This document shows, piece after piece, positions 44,846-58,302 of a stretch of 64,000 nt of DNA. How positions within the stretch are numbered: the stretch's first letter is position 1; every line of letters starts with the position of its first letter. The stretch is from assembly GCA_029962745.1 (NCBI GenBank), contig CM057156.1:28911791-28975790 (forward strand), given 5' to 3'. Below the pieces are notes generated by a model. It made no database searches and had not been told where the DNA came from. It worked only from the letters and a program-made list of their open reading frames with translations. This stretch comes from Echinometra lucunter. Taxonomy: Eukaryota; Echinodermata; Echinoidea; Camarodonta; Echinometridae. The position numbers and the translations under genes were made by a program.

Positions 44846-47730
44846 GGGGGGGGGGATACCATAGAGGCCTCAAATAAACATCTTCGAAGTATATTCAACA
44901 CGTTGCATATGCTTTCAACTTTGAAGGCTTGCTTTATGTAACACATCCAGATTTTTATTTGTTTTATCATCCGTTTGGAAAATTATACCTTATCAGATTG
45001 GCGGTATGCTAGAAAGCCATAGATTTGTCATTAATGTTTCATACACAAAAGATTATCCAAGAAGTTTTTTCAGAATTTTTGGCCTTGTATCATCAGTCAT
45101 TATATTCTCTTCTCATGGATGAACCCCCCCCCCCTCCCCCTGAGGACCCATTATGGAGGTATCAAAATGGTCAGATGTGATACACTTTCGACTCATACTT
45201 CTCCAATCAGGGAATGTTCTAAAATGTTTAGTTTGATTATTTGAATCCATTCAGTTATCACACATGTCTTTTCTCTTTATCCCCTAACACAGCAAGAAAC
45301 AAATCCAGACTTTCAGGCTTTCTGCCTCAAAAGAGCAAACCGTCTTTTCACCTTCAACCTTCTCTTCATCAAGATTCAATTCCGCCTTGTCCTGCACGCG
45401 CCTTGCTACAGACTAAGTGATGGATCTTCGCATTTGGACTCGCTCATCGCTGTAGATAGTTTATCTTCCTCGGTGAGGGTTACGCCGAACGCTAATGAAA
45501 ACAGCGAAGCAAAATGTTTATATCCCTTTCTCTCGCCACGTGATTTATTGGTGCTGTGTCAGCAGGGAATGATAGAAAGAACGTGTACTGTCTACAGGTA
45601 GTAGGAGTAGTAAGGTCTTCAAATGCCGTTTCTTTCTTAAAGGAAATGCTGCTGGGAATTGCGATGAAAAATTAGACAGCGTAGCCCGTGAAAAAACAAA
45701 ATTAATGATGAACAATGCATGAAATTGTTGATTTTGAGATTTTGGAATGCCTGATGACAGTCTTATAGAGCTCAGTAAATAAAATAACATTTTTACACAA
45801 AAGATGAAAGATACCTTCAAAAATTCAACAATTTCAGACTTATTATGGGATAAGATATCGCACAGGGTTAATCAAACACACACACACACAAAATGGTTAA
45901 TGCATTATTCTGTCTGACGGAGATGTGAAACGATTAAGACAGGTGTACATAAATAAGGGAAAAGGGGGCAGTATTGAGGTCATACACTCGATTCCATACG
46001 GACCGATAACACATAGAATCAGTCTTTAGGGACGATTTTTTTTTCTTTTTTGTTCTTTCTTAATGTTTTTTGCTCTTTCTTTGATTCATTTTTATTTCGG
46101 GGGGGGGGGGGGGCGGTAGGAGAGGGTGTTCTTTCTATTATATATTCGCGTGGTGTCTTGTCCGTGTAACAGGAGTATAATGCAAATTGTTGTTGAGGTT
46201 AAAGATATGTCTATTTTCTCCTTGTCATCTAAGAAAACGTTCATCGATAGGAAGACAATGAAAAACGTATATTACGGAAGATGACGTAAAATGATTTATA
46301 CTATGAATTCATCTTTGTACGCTTGTGGAGTTTATTCCCCTTTAGATATTGCATGAATTTGTCACACCAGTGTTCTAGAGATCATGCATTATTCAAAATG
46401 GGTTTTAGTGTTAACGGCGGTATTAAATCATTTTGAAATCATTTTGAACTTTTGAAATAATCTAGTTCTATAGATAAGATCTTCAGTTCCAATGTAAAAG
46501 AAAATCAGCGTTCACAAAGCACATTCCTCACAATTCACAGTGATTATGCGTTCATTGTAATTACTAGTTGCCTTGGGATGACTTAATGTGAAATACTATA
46601 TCCTTGTTTTATATCCTGTTTTGAGAAAACCAATGCCTCGTTTGATATCTAATTACCGAGAAACTAAAATGCGCGGGAAACATTATCAATTATGTATAAT
46701 GGCGGTGAAAGCCATTGTGCATGCACCTCCGCCGGTTTCCAGCACAAGATGATGTCGGGGTATGCCCCCCCCCCTATCTGACACCCCCCCCCCCCCCTCC
46801 CATCAAATCATTAGTTCGTAGGAAGTCATATGGCATGTCCGGCTGCCAGATTGCCTCAAATTAAGGAAGGATCCCCGATTCTCCCCTCGGTTCATCACTG
46901 CCTGATTCAACTGCCACCCCCCCCCCCATACTCTATATAGAGTGCAGCCCTCATGGTAGTGCAAGGCGATGTATCAACAGGGTTGATAAAAATGTATTTT
47001 GTCACGAAACACCATACATTCAACAGAGAGCGAACAAAAAAGGGGTGAGTTCAAACGCGCGTGTAGAAGATTCTGTTTTTCTCTCACAAGCAAACGAAAC
47101 TATACATTAGACTTCCATGATTCGTTAGGCTTCATTTCCGGATGGTTAATATATTTGGAACGGTAATTCAGTCTATTATTCAATGTGATTTTCGTGTTTT
47201 ACATACGATAAGAAAGAATAAAAAGAAATAAAAGGAAAGAAAATAAACCAAAAGAGATTAAAGACATCAAAGCTATAGTTAAATCTGAAGAAAAAAATAA
47301 ATTTAATTCTCACTGTGCCACCTTCATGTCAGAAAAATAATCTGTTACCAATTAAATTCTCAAAAAACAAAAACAAAAACAAAAACAACAAAAAAAGATT
47401 TCCAGCTGAAAAATCTTACCAGTGCAAGTACGTCTTTGCAGTAGCACCGGAACTGTAAAAGAAACAATTGATCTCTTTCTTCTTTTTTTTATTGGAGGGG
47501 GGGGGGCAGCCTTTGTCCTCTCCCACGGTTTCGGCGCGCCTGCTTTTTTTTTGTCATATTGTTCAAATATTACCATTCCGATTTAAAACATAATTCATAG
47601 AAAAAGATAGTAAAGTAAAATCCGGGGCAGTTGACCGTGATCTGCTGTGTTTGCTCAGAAGGTTACCTCTAACGTCTTTTAATCGACTGATGATTTGAGT
47701 TTCTATTTAACTGTAGTTATTAGAATATTG
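44846..47730. other. intergenic with many poly(G)/poly(C) runs
   Basis: Runs of eight or more C or G lie near 44846, 45125, 46099, 46766, 46785, 46917 and 47499. A (CA)n tract is at about 45877-45891. No gene is recognised. Confidence 0.45.
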
Positions 47731-47880
47731 TGTCCTTAGGCATTTCTTTGAAATTTACACATGCTTCTCTCCACCCAGGTGTATAAATGGATCTCCGGTA
47801 GGATTCAAACGCCCATTTTTGTTGGATTAGCCTGAGCGCGCCAACAGAAATGCGAAGTGCTCGGAAGGCTCCCAAGCTGA
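47731..47880 (+). mobile_element. tRNA-derived SINE, family A fragment (sense on +)
   Basis: Read in reverse this has the ordered blocks ATCCTACCGG, CCATTTATACACCTGGGTGG, AGAG, and an AAGGACA block, matching the core of copies at 51641, 58303 and 63640. The right boundary is uncertain, and no tRNA-like head is seen. Confidence 0.6.
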
Positions 47881-48398
47881 TGAAGAGAGCGTATTGCAAA
47901 TGCAACATTAGTTACTGAAACCATTGTCTGGGGTATAATGCACTGAAAAGCGATTTGGTAGGTTATTTTGAACTGGAAAAGGGTATATAAAATCAGTTAT
48001 GCTATGTTAACACTCATTCTAAAACTGCTTTGTTTTATGGTCGCAGTGTCCAGAAAGCTCTTTTTGCATTCAACCAATAATCCAGTACTATCAAACACTG
48101 ATACTTTTATGCATTCTCTGACGGCATATCGTTTTCTAAAATCGTCACTCTGCTGCATTACAGTCGTAAAATCTTCTCATGCGGTGTCGTTTCCCCACAT
48201 TCTCTCTGATATATTTTTCGTCTATTGCCCACCCCCCCCCCCCTCTCTCTTCTCTCTCCCTCCCTCCCTCCCAATCTATTCTCTATTTCACGAGCAAAGC
48301 TTTAAAGATACATTTCGCGTCATATCTGAAACATTCAAACAAACTTTTGTGAGATATCAAACCGCCAATCTGATGAAAATAAGTAAAAATAATCTGAT

Positions 48399-48475
48399 AA
48401 CACGATAAAAACTACTTTTAAAAAATTAACTTAAGGCAGCTTAAATAGCCCTGTCTATCACCTAAAGAAATGTGC
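48399..48475. mobile_element. single arm of the AACACGATAAAAACTACTTT MITE
   Basis: AACACGATAAAAACTACTTT then TTAACTTAAGGCA, TAGCCCTGTCTAT and AAATGTGC match the reverse complement of the right arm of the element at 59506-59699. The second arm is missing. Confidence 0.75.
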
Positions 48476-48627
48476 TCTTGTTTACTCCATCACTCTCTCT
48501 ATCTTTGTTTTTATTTTTCTTCCCATCTCTTATTCTATATCTAACTGAAGATATCTTTCATGTCTCTTTTACATGCACGAGTACGTCTTAGTCTGCTATA
48601 TAACCTCCTCCTCCTTTTCTCCCTCTA

Positions 48628-48946
48628 CACACTTAGAAAAAAGGTGCAACTTTGCACCCTTCAAATGCAACACTGGGAGCTCCTTTTTGGGTGCAACTTT
48701 GTACCCTAAGAAGCTTTTTGCACCTTTAAGGGTGCAGTTAGCTACATTTTGCACCCTAAAGGGTGCAGAGTTGTACCCTTTAGGGAAAGGTACAAATTTG
48801 CACCCTTTTGAATGCAAAAAGTTCTGTACCCTTAAAGGTGCAAAGTTTTTCGGGTGCAAACAAGAACAAAAAGGTGCATTTTAGCACCTTTTCATGTAAG
48901 TGCAAGATTGCACCCAAAAAGTGCTGCCAGTGTTTTTCTTAGTGTG
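48628..48946. mobile_element. Tc1/mariner-type MITE with TA target duplication, TGCACC-rich
   Basis: The termini CACACTTAGAAAAA and (right end reversed) CACACTAAGAAAAA are each preceded by TA (48626-48627 and 48947-48948). The interior holds many direct and inverted copies of GGTGCAAA/TTTGCACC, often as GTGCAAATTTGCACC-type palindromes. The TA duplication and CACNCTTAGAAA-like ends suggest Tc1/mariner mobilisation (inference). Confidence 0.82.
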
Positions 48947-51528
48947 TATCTCTTCTGTCCCTCTTTTCGCCCTTATCTTTCTCTTATTTCTTTGTCTTTC
49001 CTCTATCTTCATCTCCACTCTCTAACCTCTCTTTCTCTCTCTCTGTCTGCCCCCCTCTGTGATTTAATCTCTCTCTCTCTCTCTCTCTCTCTCATCCCTA
49101 ATGAGTGAATGATCTGGGAGATGACGAGTTTTCATAGTCATGATAGTATGAGATAATCCGATTTAGAACCTTAAATCGTTACACCATCACAACATGGTAT
49201 CCGGCAGATCGCACTAATCATGCTAGTTACATGCATTGATCGCGCAATAAACCTCATCAGGGTCAGCTAACTAATTCACCCCCCTCCCCCACCATTACCA
49301 CCAATCAATTGTAATAAAGCGGACAGGCATCATAATATCAATGAAAATTAAAGCCCGTACATGGTTGCTCAAACAGAAATGATTTGTCAGATTTTGTTAA
49401 TAATATACACAATAATATACACGATACTCCCAGCATTGGAAAGTTTTTTTTAAATCATAATTTGGGACGATAAATAAGACGAAAAATGAGAATGCAGTTA
49501 AAATGTATGAGTATTATTTTAATGTAACTTATATCTGCATTTCTTCTTCTTTGTTTTTTGGAGGGGCTTTTGGAGTAAACTTATTTGTCGACGTCCAAAT
49601 GATATTATGAAAAGTGAGTACACAGCATTTCCAAGTATATGTCTAACTTTTGAAATTAAGCCTAAACCGAAATTTTAAAACGGGCACGAACTTTGGAAAG
49701 TAACTGCCGAAAAATAACATGCATAATCATGACTATGACTGGTAAACCAAATAAGCAAGCAATAAATACATCTTTAAAATGATTAAGAATGAAACTTGTT
49801 CATTGTGTATAGTCCGTATATTGACATCGTCTCAAAACTGAATCCAACCTTTAAACACGACAGAAGATGAAAAATCATGACACATTCAAGAAAATCGATT
49901 AATTAAGATGAGTAAAACTGTTTCGTTACGTGGTGTTTGACCACGCGGTAACCACTGGGCTTACGAACTCATGAATAATTAATTGAATCAGAACTAGGAA
50001 ATCGAAAAGTAACCGTGTGGGCCCGCCTCCCTCGTCCATGTTTGTGCAAGGAACTCTGTGATGAAGCATTTCAAGAAATTACTTGCGATAATCTTGTTGA
50101 GAGGGGATGGCTACGCCAATTCAAGCAACATCATTAATTCCGACTAAGATAGAGATATTCCCAGTTTATTTAATGCAATTTCGTCGTGAACCCCGCCTCG
50201 TTGCTTTCTAAAATAACATTATCATAGCACGAATCATGTAGGATTATTGCATTAGAGCTAGCAACGCTTTGAATAAGCCGGCTTATCATTAATTCCCCCG
50301 AATCTTGTCTCGTTACACACCGCATCCGTCATCTTTACAGTTTGCATGTTTTGATGATTAATATAAAATTAAATCATATGATTTCTTCCCACGCAGATTT
50401 TCGTGCGAGCAAAATTACTGTGATGGGATTATTATTTTTTTTTTTTTGTAAAAAAAAAAGGTCATCAGCTTTTCTAGGCGCCTCTTTTTTCCTTAGACTG
50501 GGGAGGGGGGGGGGTCATACCCTATCCCTTATTGGCTAATCAGGTGCCTCTTTTTAACCCCGAAAATGGCTTACAAGCTTTAAAAGAAGGGGAAAAATCA
50601 AAGACCTTCAGCTTCTTTCGTTCTTCTTCTTCTTCTTCTTCTTTTTTTTTTTGGGGGGGGGGGGGGGGAGGGGGTTGGAATATCATATTGCCTTTGTCAG
50701 GTGTCTCTTTTTTTTCAAAAATTTGGAAGGACATACCCTAATATGCCCCCCCCCCCCATCCTTTGTCTGGGGGGACGTGTCCTCCTGATTGATGCCCATG
50801 GATGTATTGTATTATACCGTACAATTCCAGTCAGACCGCATTCCATGTCATAATTCCTATAAACATAATTTTTGAAACAGATATACAGACATACATTTCT
50901 TTGACTATAATAAGAAGAAAGAACCTTTCATAGCAAAAAATTGAACTGAGTGAATTTTAACGCTAGTGTCTTATTTCATGTAATGCTCCGATTCTAAAAT
51001 GCTAGAGCTACAATGTAGAACGGATAACATTCATAGGAAAGGTATTATTTCCAGAATTTGAGATGGGTGAGCCCTATGAACACGATGGATTCACTACTTT
51101 GTATGAGCAGATAAGTACTCTTATCAAAATCACCTCTATCTATTCTAAGTCATCTACTTGATTCTTGTCCATTTTAACACTTTCTTGTTTTATTTCTACT
51201 TCTATTTTACTCGTGTAGGTAGGTGAATGTTTTTTTCCGTCTCTATGTCTCTCACACACAATTGTCTTGCTCTCCTTTTCCCCGTTCAAATATTAACAGA
51301 TTGGACACAACGCGTCGGTCGTATCGTTTCACGGAACGCAGAGGTTTACGCACCGTGCTCTAAGATCTACTGACCGTGTGTGAGCGGGCTCCAAGCCTAA
51401 CTAAGGGATATTTGCACAGCTTTAAAGAGCTTGACAAAGACAAATATTGCCGGGATTGAGAGAAATAAAAAGGTAGGGAAGAAAAATGGAGCAGAACTGA
51501 CTGAAGAGATCTAGGAAAGCCCCAAAAC

Positions 51529-51531
<3 letters not shown>
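48947..51531. other. intergenic; pyrimidine-rich start, TAAT-rich patch, G runs
   Basis: The span 48950-49095 is C/T-rich, with (CT)n at about 49067-49093. The span 49890-50330 mixes TTAATTAA/TAATTAAT words with GC-richer sequence and could be cis-regulatory. G/C runs of eight to fifteen lie near 50506, 50653 and 50746. No gene is seen. Confidence 0.4.

Positions 51532-51568
<37 letters not shown>
51532..51568 (+). repeat. poly(A) run of 37
   Basis: Uninterrupted A run about 75 bases before a SINE. It may be a retroposon tail, but no source element is visible upstream. Confidence 0.9.
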
Positions 51569-51572
<4 letters not shown>

Positions 51573-51640
51573 AACATGTAGAATGTTATGGTATAAAAGC
51601 AAATATGGTGCAAAATACCATTAAATGTTTCCAAAGATCT

Positions 51641-51895
51641 AAATAATTATAATAATAATAATATGCAACATTTATATAGCGCTTAATACAAATGTTTCTA
51701 AGCGCTGCATATCATTACCCCGGCTTTAGCACAGCTACCCTGATCAGGTGCTCAAGCATTCAAGAAATTGCTTCCTACTGGGTACCCATTTACTACACCT
51801 GGGTGGAGAGTGACAAATGTAGATAAACGTCTTGCCAAAGGACGCGAGTGCTGCGGTGGGATTTGAACTCCGGACCCTTTGGTTCAAAGAAGTTG
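51641..51895 (-). mobile_element. tRNA-derived SINE, family A copy 2
   Basis: On the + strand it shows an AATAATAATAATA tail, TTTATATAGCGCTTAATAC, ATCATTACCCCGGCTTTAGC, GGGTACCCATTTACTACACC, TGGGTGGAGAGTGACAAATG, CTTGCCAAAGGAC and GGGATTTGAACTCCGGACC. The last block reversed is a B-box-like GAGTTCAAATCCC. The element therefore lies on the minus strand, head on the right. Confidence 0.85.
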
Positions 51896-52171
51896 ATCTG
51901 GCTTCAGGTGTTTCAGAAAGAGAATGTAATATTGGTTGGTAAAAGAAACAGAATAATACAAAGACAGCTTAAATGTTTACGATATTTGCTAAGTAAAACT
52001 TATTAAAGTAATTTTCATGCAGTAAATTTATTAGAAAACGGAGTTTGTGGCAGAGGGGAAAATGACAATATCATAGAGTAGAATATCAAAGGCTTATTGG
52101 GAAAGTTGTAAGCAGAAACAGAAAGAAAAGAAGTGAAATGGAAGAGGAATAGACAAAAACAGAGAATAGAA

Positions 52172-52203
<32 letters not shown>

Positions 52204-53271
52204 TGGAAGAGGGAGACGGAGAGAGAGAGGATGGACGAGTGTCCAAAGTCTTTCCAAGGCGAGTAGAGTGCACTGATACATTTTTATTTTTTTATTTCCT
52301 ATCTCGTAAAACCCAGTTCTTTGATCACAACCGTGGTTCCTTTCTTCTTCTTTCTTTTTTTTCAGCGGGCAACCACCCAACCCCTTAATTCAATCACGCG
52401 AAATTATCCATTTCTTTTGCGGGAAGCATAACGAGCCCAACCTCCGGCCCAATATCAACCCTTCCCCGCGTTAATCGACCGTCCAATACAGCCCGGATTC
52501 AAGCACGGATGCACCTCTTTACCATCAATAATTATAATCAAAGCGATGGTCATAACCGCAGTCATAAACTTAACAAAAACAGCGACATGCTCACTCTGTC
52601 CTCCTCCTTCTCTCTACCCCTCGGCTCTGTTTCGATCCAGTCAAATATTTCGATCCGTACACAATCACTTCGTGCAACAAGGAGGAATTAAAACAAGATT
52701 GCGTGCGTCGGAATTAATATCCTAACCAATTGCTGCTTAAAAGGGATCACTTGAAAATCACTGACGTGTGACGCAGCAAGTGTTCTGTGCGTAGAATACA
52801 CACATGCACACTTTAAAAGGCGCCATTTTACACAAGGCTTTAAATTGATACTCTCACTTGCAATAATCTAGCTCGCCATACCTGTATCATTCTGCTATGT
52901 TTTTACTGCATTGTTGATATTTTCAAAAATACGACTAAACTTGTTTTGACAGAACATGATTTTCTCGGGCAAACAGATTAAAGCGAAATCTTTTCAGGGA
53001 CTCCCCGAACAGACATCAAAACCGTTTTTCTCCTTCAAGGCAAGACAGTGATATCATTACATGAGATTTTACTGTAAATACTTGGTTTACCACATTTTTT
53101 GTAAAATTGAAATGACATGATCAACAAACTAGTTCGAAGTCTCAAGGGCATTGGTGAAATCCCCAACCCCAGAACCCCCCCCCCCCGAAATAAAAGTACA
53201 CGTCCTGAACAAGACGAAAGAAAATTATTTGTGAAATATATTCTATACGTAAATGAAAGAAGTATCCAGAC
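51896..53271. other. intergenic; GA tract 52170-52200
   Basis: A polypurine patch at about 52120-52235 includes (GA)n and a short G run. No gene is seen. Confidence 0.45.
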
Positions 53272-53396
53272 ACTTACCCCTAAGAACAACTCTCTAAACA
53301 ATGACCATACCCCCGGACGATTACCCACCCGCCAATTTTCTGGGGGAGGGGGGTATAGACATTGTTTAGAGACTTTGGGGGAAGGGTAATTTTCCT
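53272..53396. repeat. imperfect inverted repeat (~40-bp arms)
   Basis: CTCTCTAAACAATGACCATA with CCCCC on the left pairs with TATAGACATTGTTTAGAGAC preceded by GGGGG on the right. ACCCCTAAG and TTGGGGGAAGG lie outside. It may be a tiny MITE or a local inverted duplication. Confidence 0.7.
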
Positions 53397-55583
53397 AGAA
53401 TCATACGAAATCATTGTCCACACTTCAGGTTACACATCTTTGGAACAACGTTGCTATTAAATGCCACTGATAAATGTTTAGGTCAGTTCACTGTATACTC
53501 AGATTTTAATTATGTATTTGGAGTTGATACAGGCAGCTGCCATGATACGTGTCAATTTCATATTCTTATGTTTGAAATTGTATGTCATTCGATGCAGGTT
53601 TCAAAAGTCTGAGTGAAACTTCGAAGCTGTTATGGCTTTATTTAAAGTGAAAAAGAATATTGAATTTTAAAAATTCACAAAAGAATAATAAGTTGTGCTT
53701 ACATTTCAAAAAGTGGTCTTTTGATTTGAAACTCTAATAACATTGAAACCCTTTGTATAACCTCTGTTTTCTTTTTTTTTTAATGTAAATTTTAAGAGAC
53801 CCATTTTATTTTGATACATGTTATTGTTTACATTTGTTTGTTATTCCCGTGTTATATGTTTCTGTTTCTGTTTTTCAATAAAAACATAAATACAAAAAAT
53901 CTTTGTCCACACTTCGAGATGAAAAAAAGAGAAGAAATAGATTAGAGTGATATGAGTATTAAATGACGTTCGCCATATCGTCATGACAAAGCAGTCCTGC
54001 GCGGATTATTTTCTTCAAAAAATATAGTTGTATATTCAAAAAAGCGAATCCCCCATGAGACTCTAGGTACATTCGTGAATCGAAGCCCTAAGTGAAAAAT
54101 ATTCCCTTAAATGTTTTTCAACTAAGCTCACACAAGCCACTGTTTGCATTGTGTCTTTCTCAACCGCATCATGATTTGAGTGTGCAGAAGATATAAGATT
54201 ACCAGGGGCGTACTGGGACTTGAATTCGTTTATCGTTTATGGAATTTCAGTGTGACCGGCTCTCTAACGTACAAAACGTATATCGGACCCCGGACCACGT
54301 ATCGACCGACTCCAAGTCAAAATATCGGATCGCAGGCTCGTGGGACAGCCCCCCCCCCCCCCCCCCGCCGCAACGCCCAATGGCGGGCCTGCTCCTGAGG
54401 ATCACTCTCAATCTTGTCACAAAATATCTAAAAAATCGTTTCTGAGGAGACGGGAGTAACTTGAGCCGAATTATTTTTCTCAGGCAGTGTCAGGCTTGTT
54501 ATGACATTGTTAGATGTTGAGTGGTATAATCGATGGATGAGATGAGATCATCTTAATTGCCTCTTGCTGAAACATTCCCGACGAATACACATCACTGGGA
54601 TGACGTCAATTGAGAAATAATTCCCGAATTATCAGGGGAGGAGAGACAAGTGATGGCATATCATCTTCTTTACTACGAAGCTCCTGCACATCAATTTAAA
54701 CTTTCCTCTCTACAAAACTGATTTTAACCCTTTGACCCCTGCATTCTTATCTACAAAGGTTTAGTGCAGGAGTGTTTCCAGAAGGCGAGGGGTTAAGACG
54801 TTTGCAGAGCTAGCATTAACCCATCCAGGAGAACAATTTTTCAAATACCTGAAGAAATCTGCTCTACCTTCCTTAAATTGGCAATACTTCAGTATTTCTT
54901 CCACTATCACGATTTTAAGCAACTTATCCCGTGTCGAAAATGAGCCTGTTTGCCTGAGCTACTCATTAATCATTATTAATTGCTAATCATGGACAGGAAA
55001 GTGAATGGTTTTACATTTGATTATTACTTGGATGCACATTAGCTGTTTCCTACCAAAATTTGAATAAATTCAAATTCCACTCTGTTCTACCGTGTCTACA
55101 TGCATTTAGAGCATTCTAAATAGAAGACGGTGACAATAAAAAAAAAGAAGGAAAAAACAAGATAAAAAGGAAAAATTGTGCTTTTTGATGGGTTAGGACA
55201 ATTTTGACCAATGTAAGAAAAGAGACCCTATAAATATTTTGAAAACAAGAGCACGGTTGCTTTTTTGCATTTTCCCAGGTCCGTAAAGTCATCCTGGTCA
55301 GGCAACATAGGCAACACACCTGTTTTTTTGTGGGACATGCGTAAACTGAATTAAACAAGTCTAACTAAGTCTAATGCAGGAGAGCTGGGGAGAGTATAGT
55401 AAAGTAACAGAGGCGTCGATGTATTTTACTGAAGGGGGGGTAGGGGCCACTTTTATCAGAGGTGCCCATTTCAAGCAGGGAAAGTGACATAAACTTACCC
55501 CCTTACATTGCAATATAATGCCGCTGGTATACTGCTACCCATACTTTCCCTCTTTTCAGCTGATCTGCTCCCCGTGAAAGAAG
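53397..55583. other. intergenic, nothing recognised
   Basis: A C run of about 16 lies at about 54350-54366. Otherwise AT-rich sequence with short frames. Confidence 0.45.
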
Positions 55584-55622
55584 GGTGTCGAATAAAGAGA
55601 GAGAGAGAGAGGTCTGAGAGGA

Positions 55623-55697
<75 letters not shown>

Positions 55698-56052
55698 TGA
55701 TGTGGGCAAGGAGGGGGGGGGCTACTTTAAGAGGTCATTTTGTAAAACCCAAATTGTTATCAAAAGCGCTCCTGCATGTGTATGCTGCCGAGATGTGCAA
55801 ATTGGAGGAAAAGAAGGAAATGCGAGAGAAAAACGAGTTGGACACAGAAAGGGAGAGTGGGAGGGAGAGGGAGAGGGAGAGGGAGAGGGAGAAGGAAGAA
55901 GGAGAGGGAGAAGGAGAGGGAGAAGGAGAGGGAGAGGTGATAGATAGATACAGACACACAGAGACACAGACAGACAAACATACAGACAGACATACAGACA
56001 GACAGAGACAGAAACAGAGACAGATCAAGAGGGAGAGAGCAGAATAGAGTGA
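55584..56052 (+). repeat. polypurine/GA domain followed by GACA repeats
   Basis: (GA)n lies at about 55594-55694, (GGGAGA)n at about 55856-55937 and (GACA)n at about 55950-56025. Frames across it (Arg/Glu-rich on +, Leu/Ser-rich on -) are artefacts. Confidence 0.9.
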
Positions 56053-56856
56053 ATGAGTGGGTACCTTTGAATAAACTCGGACAAAGAAAGAGGTAAGTAG
56101 GAAAAAGAAACATGTAAATACCAAAAGACATAAGGCAGGATGTAAGGAAAAGTTAACTTTGATTGAGTGCAACAGGGATATGAACGATGAAGGGATACAG
56201 AAAAGAATACCACACAATAAAATTCACCTCGAAGCCTTAACAGGTTAATGACACTGAAGGGGCAAGATTCGTCTATATTTTGTGAATGATTCTCGTGTAG
56301 TGATTACACATTCCATTCAAGTCTTACGCTGCATGCCCACTTTTCAAAATGATACGTGTTCAGACTCTTCAAGGGATCTTTTAGGAGAGAGAAAAGGCGT
56401 TTTTATGACATGTCCTTGGGATACATTCAGGTCAATGGCGTTCACTCGAAACGAGAACAGTACTCACTAGCTTGAACTTCAAGAGCGGGGGAGAGAGAGG
56501 GAAGGACGAAGGAGGAAGTGTGCAGATGAAAGTGTTTAAGAAGAGAGATAGACAGAATGACAAAGACATAAGCAGAAATGCTATATAAACTTGTCAAAAC
56601 GAACATGAACAAAAGAAGAGACATGGGGAAAGAAAAGACAGGGTTGAGGTGAGGAATTGCATTTACATGTATTTAATCTGCGAATGTTACACCCCTTTAG
56701 TGTAGACTTTTTATTATTCCATGACAATTAGCACAATTCAAACAGATTATACATGGTTAGCCTTTAAAATGTGACTTACCATGTTTAATTTATATTCATC
56801 ATCTCGCGAAGGCTTTGCGACATAATTCAACAAGTTAAAGGACCATTCACTTTTTT
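55972..56856 (+). repeat. direct copy 1 flanking assembly gap
   Basis: From AGACAAACATACAGACAGAC to ACCATTCACTTTTTT this ~885-bp segment is nearly identical to 57357-58246. Differences are mostly one-base indels in homopolymers and scattered substitutions. It ends exactly at the N gap. Confidence 0.95.
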
Positions 56857-57356
56857 NNNNNNNNNNNNNNNNNNNNNNNNNNNNNNNNNNNNNNNNNNNN
56901 NNNNNNNNNNNNNNNNNNNNNNNNNNNNNNNNNNNNNNNNNNNNNNNNNNNNNNNNNNNNNNNNNNNNNNNNNNNNNNNNNNNNNNNNNNNNNNNNNNNN
57001 NNNNNNNNNNNNNNNNNNNNNNNNNNNNNNNNNNNNNNNNNNNNNNNNNNNNNNNNNNNNNNNNNNNNNNNNNNNNNNNNNNNNNNNNNNNNNNNNNNNN
57101 NNNNNNNNNNNNNNNNNNNNNNNNNNNNNNNNNNNNNNNNNNNNNNNNNNNNNNNNNNNNNNNNNNNNNNNNNNNNNNNNNNNNNNNNNNNNNNNNNNNN
57201 NNNNNNNNNNNNNNNNNNNNNNNNNNNNNNNNNNNNNNNNNNNNNNNNNNNNNNNNNNNNNNNNNNNNNNNNNNNNNNNNNNNNNNNNNNNNNNNNNNNN
57301 NNNNNNNNNNNNNNNNNNNNNNNNNNNNNNNNNNNNNNNNNNNNNNNNNNNNNNNN
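56857..57356. other. assembly gap, 500 N
   Basis: Exactly 500 unknown bases, a round number typical of a placeholder gap. The true length is unknown. Confidence 0.98.
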
Positions 57357-58246
57357 AGACAAACATACAGACAGACATACAGACAGACAGAGACAGAAAC
57401 AGAGACAGATCAGAGAGGGAGAGAGTAGAATAGAGTGAATGTGTGGCTACCTTTGAATAAACTCGGACAAAAAAAGAGCTAAGTAGGAAAAGGAAACATG
57501 TAAAAACCATAAGACATAAGGCAGGATGTAAGGAAAAGTTAGCTTTGAATTAGTGCAACAGGGATATGAACGATGAAGGGATACAGAAAAGAATACCACA
57601 CAATAAAATGCACCTCGAAGTCTTAACAGGTTAATGACACTGTAGGGGCAAGATTCGTCTATATTTTGTGAATGATTCTCGTGTAGTGATTACACATTCC
57701 ATTCAAGTCTTACGCTGCATGCCCACTTTTCAAAATGATACGTGTTCAGACTCTTCAAGGGATCTTTTAGGAGAGGGAAAAGGCGTTTTTATGACATGTC
57801 CTTGGGATACATTCAGGTCAATGGCGTTCACTCGAAACGAGAACAGTACTCACTAGCTTTGAACTTCAAGAGCGGGAGAGAGAGGGAAGGACGAAGGAGG
57901 AAGTGTGCAGATGAAAGTGTAAAGAAGAGAGATAGACAGAATGACAAAGACATAAGCAGAAATGCTATATAAACTTGTCAAAACGAACATGAACAAAGAA
58001 GAGACATGGGGAAGAAAAGACAGGGTTGAGGTGAGGGAATTTGCATTTACATGTATTTAATCTGCGAATGTTACACCCCTTTAGTGTTAGACTTTTTATT
58101 ATTCCATGACAATTAGCACAATTTCAAACAGATTATACATGGTTAGCCTTTAAAAATGTGACTTTACCATGTTTAATTTATATTCATCATCTCGCGAAGG
58201 CTTTGCGACATAATTCAACAAGTTAACAGGACCATTCACTTTTTTT
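57357..58246 (+). repeat. direct copy 2 flanking assembly gap
   Basis: Second copy of the segment at 55972-56856, beginning exactly at the gap edge. A frame reading MNDSRVVITHSIQVLRCMPT occurs in both copies but has no recognisable family. Confidence 0.95.
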
Positions 58247-58302
58247 TCATCTGTGCAGCGGATTCATCTCAGTTTATGCCAACTTTGACGGAATATTCAT
58301 TA

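Noticed and set aside
56827..57510. 227-codon minus-strand frame across the gap
   Set aside because: It is mostly N-derived unknown residues joined to a GACA-repeat translation.
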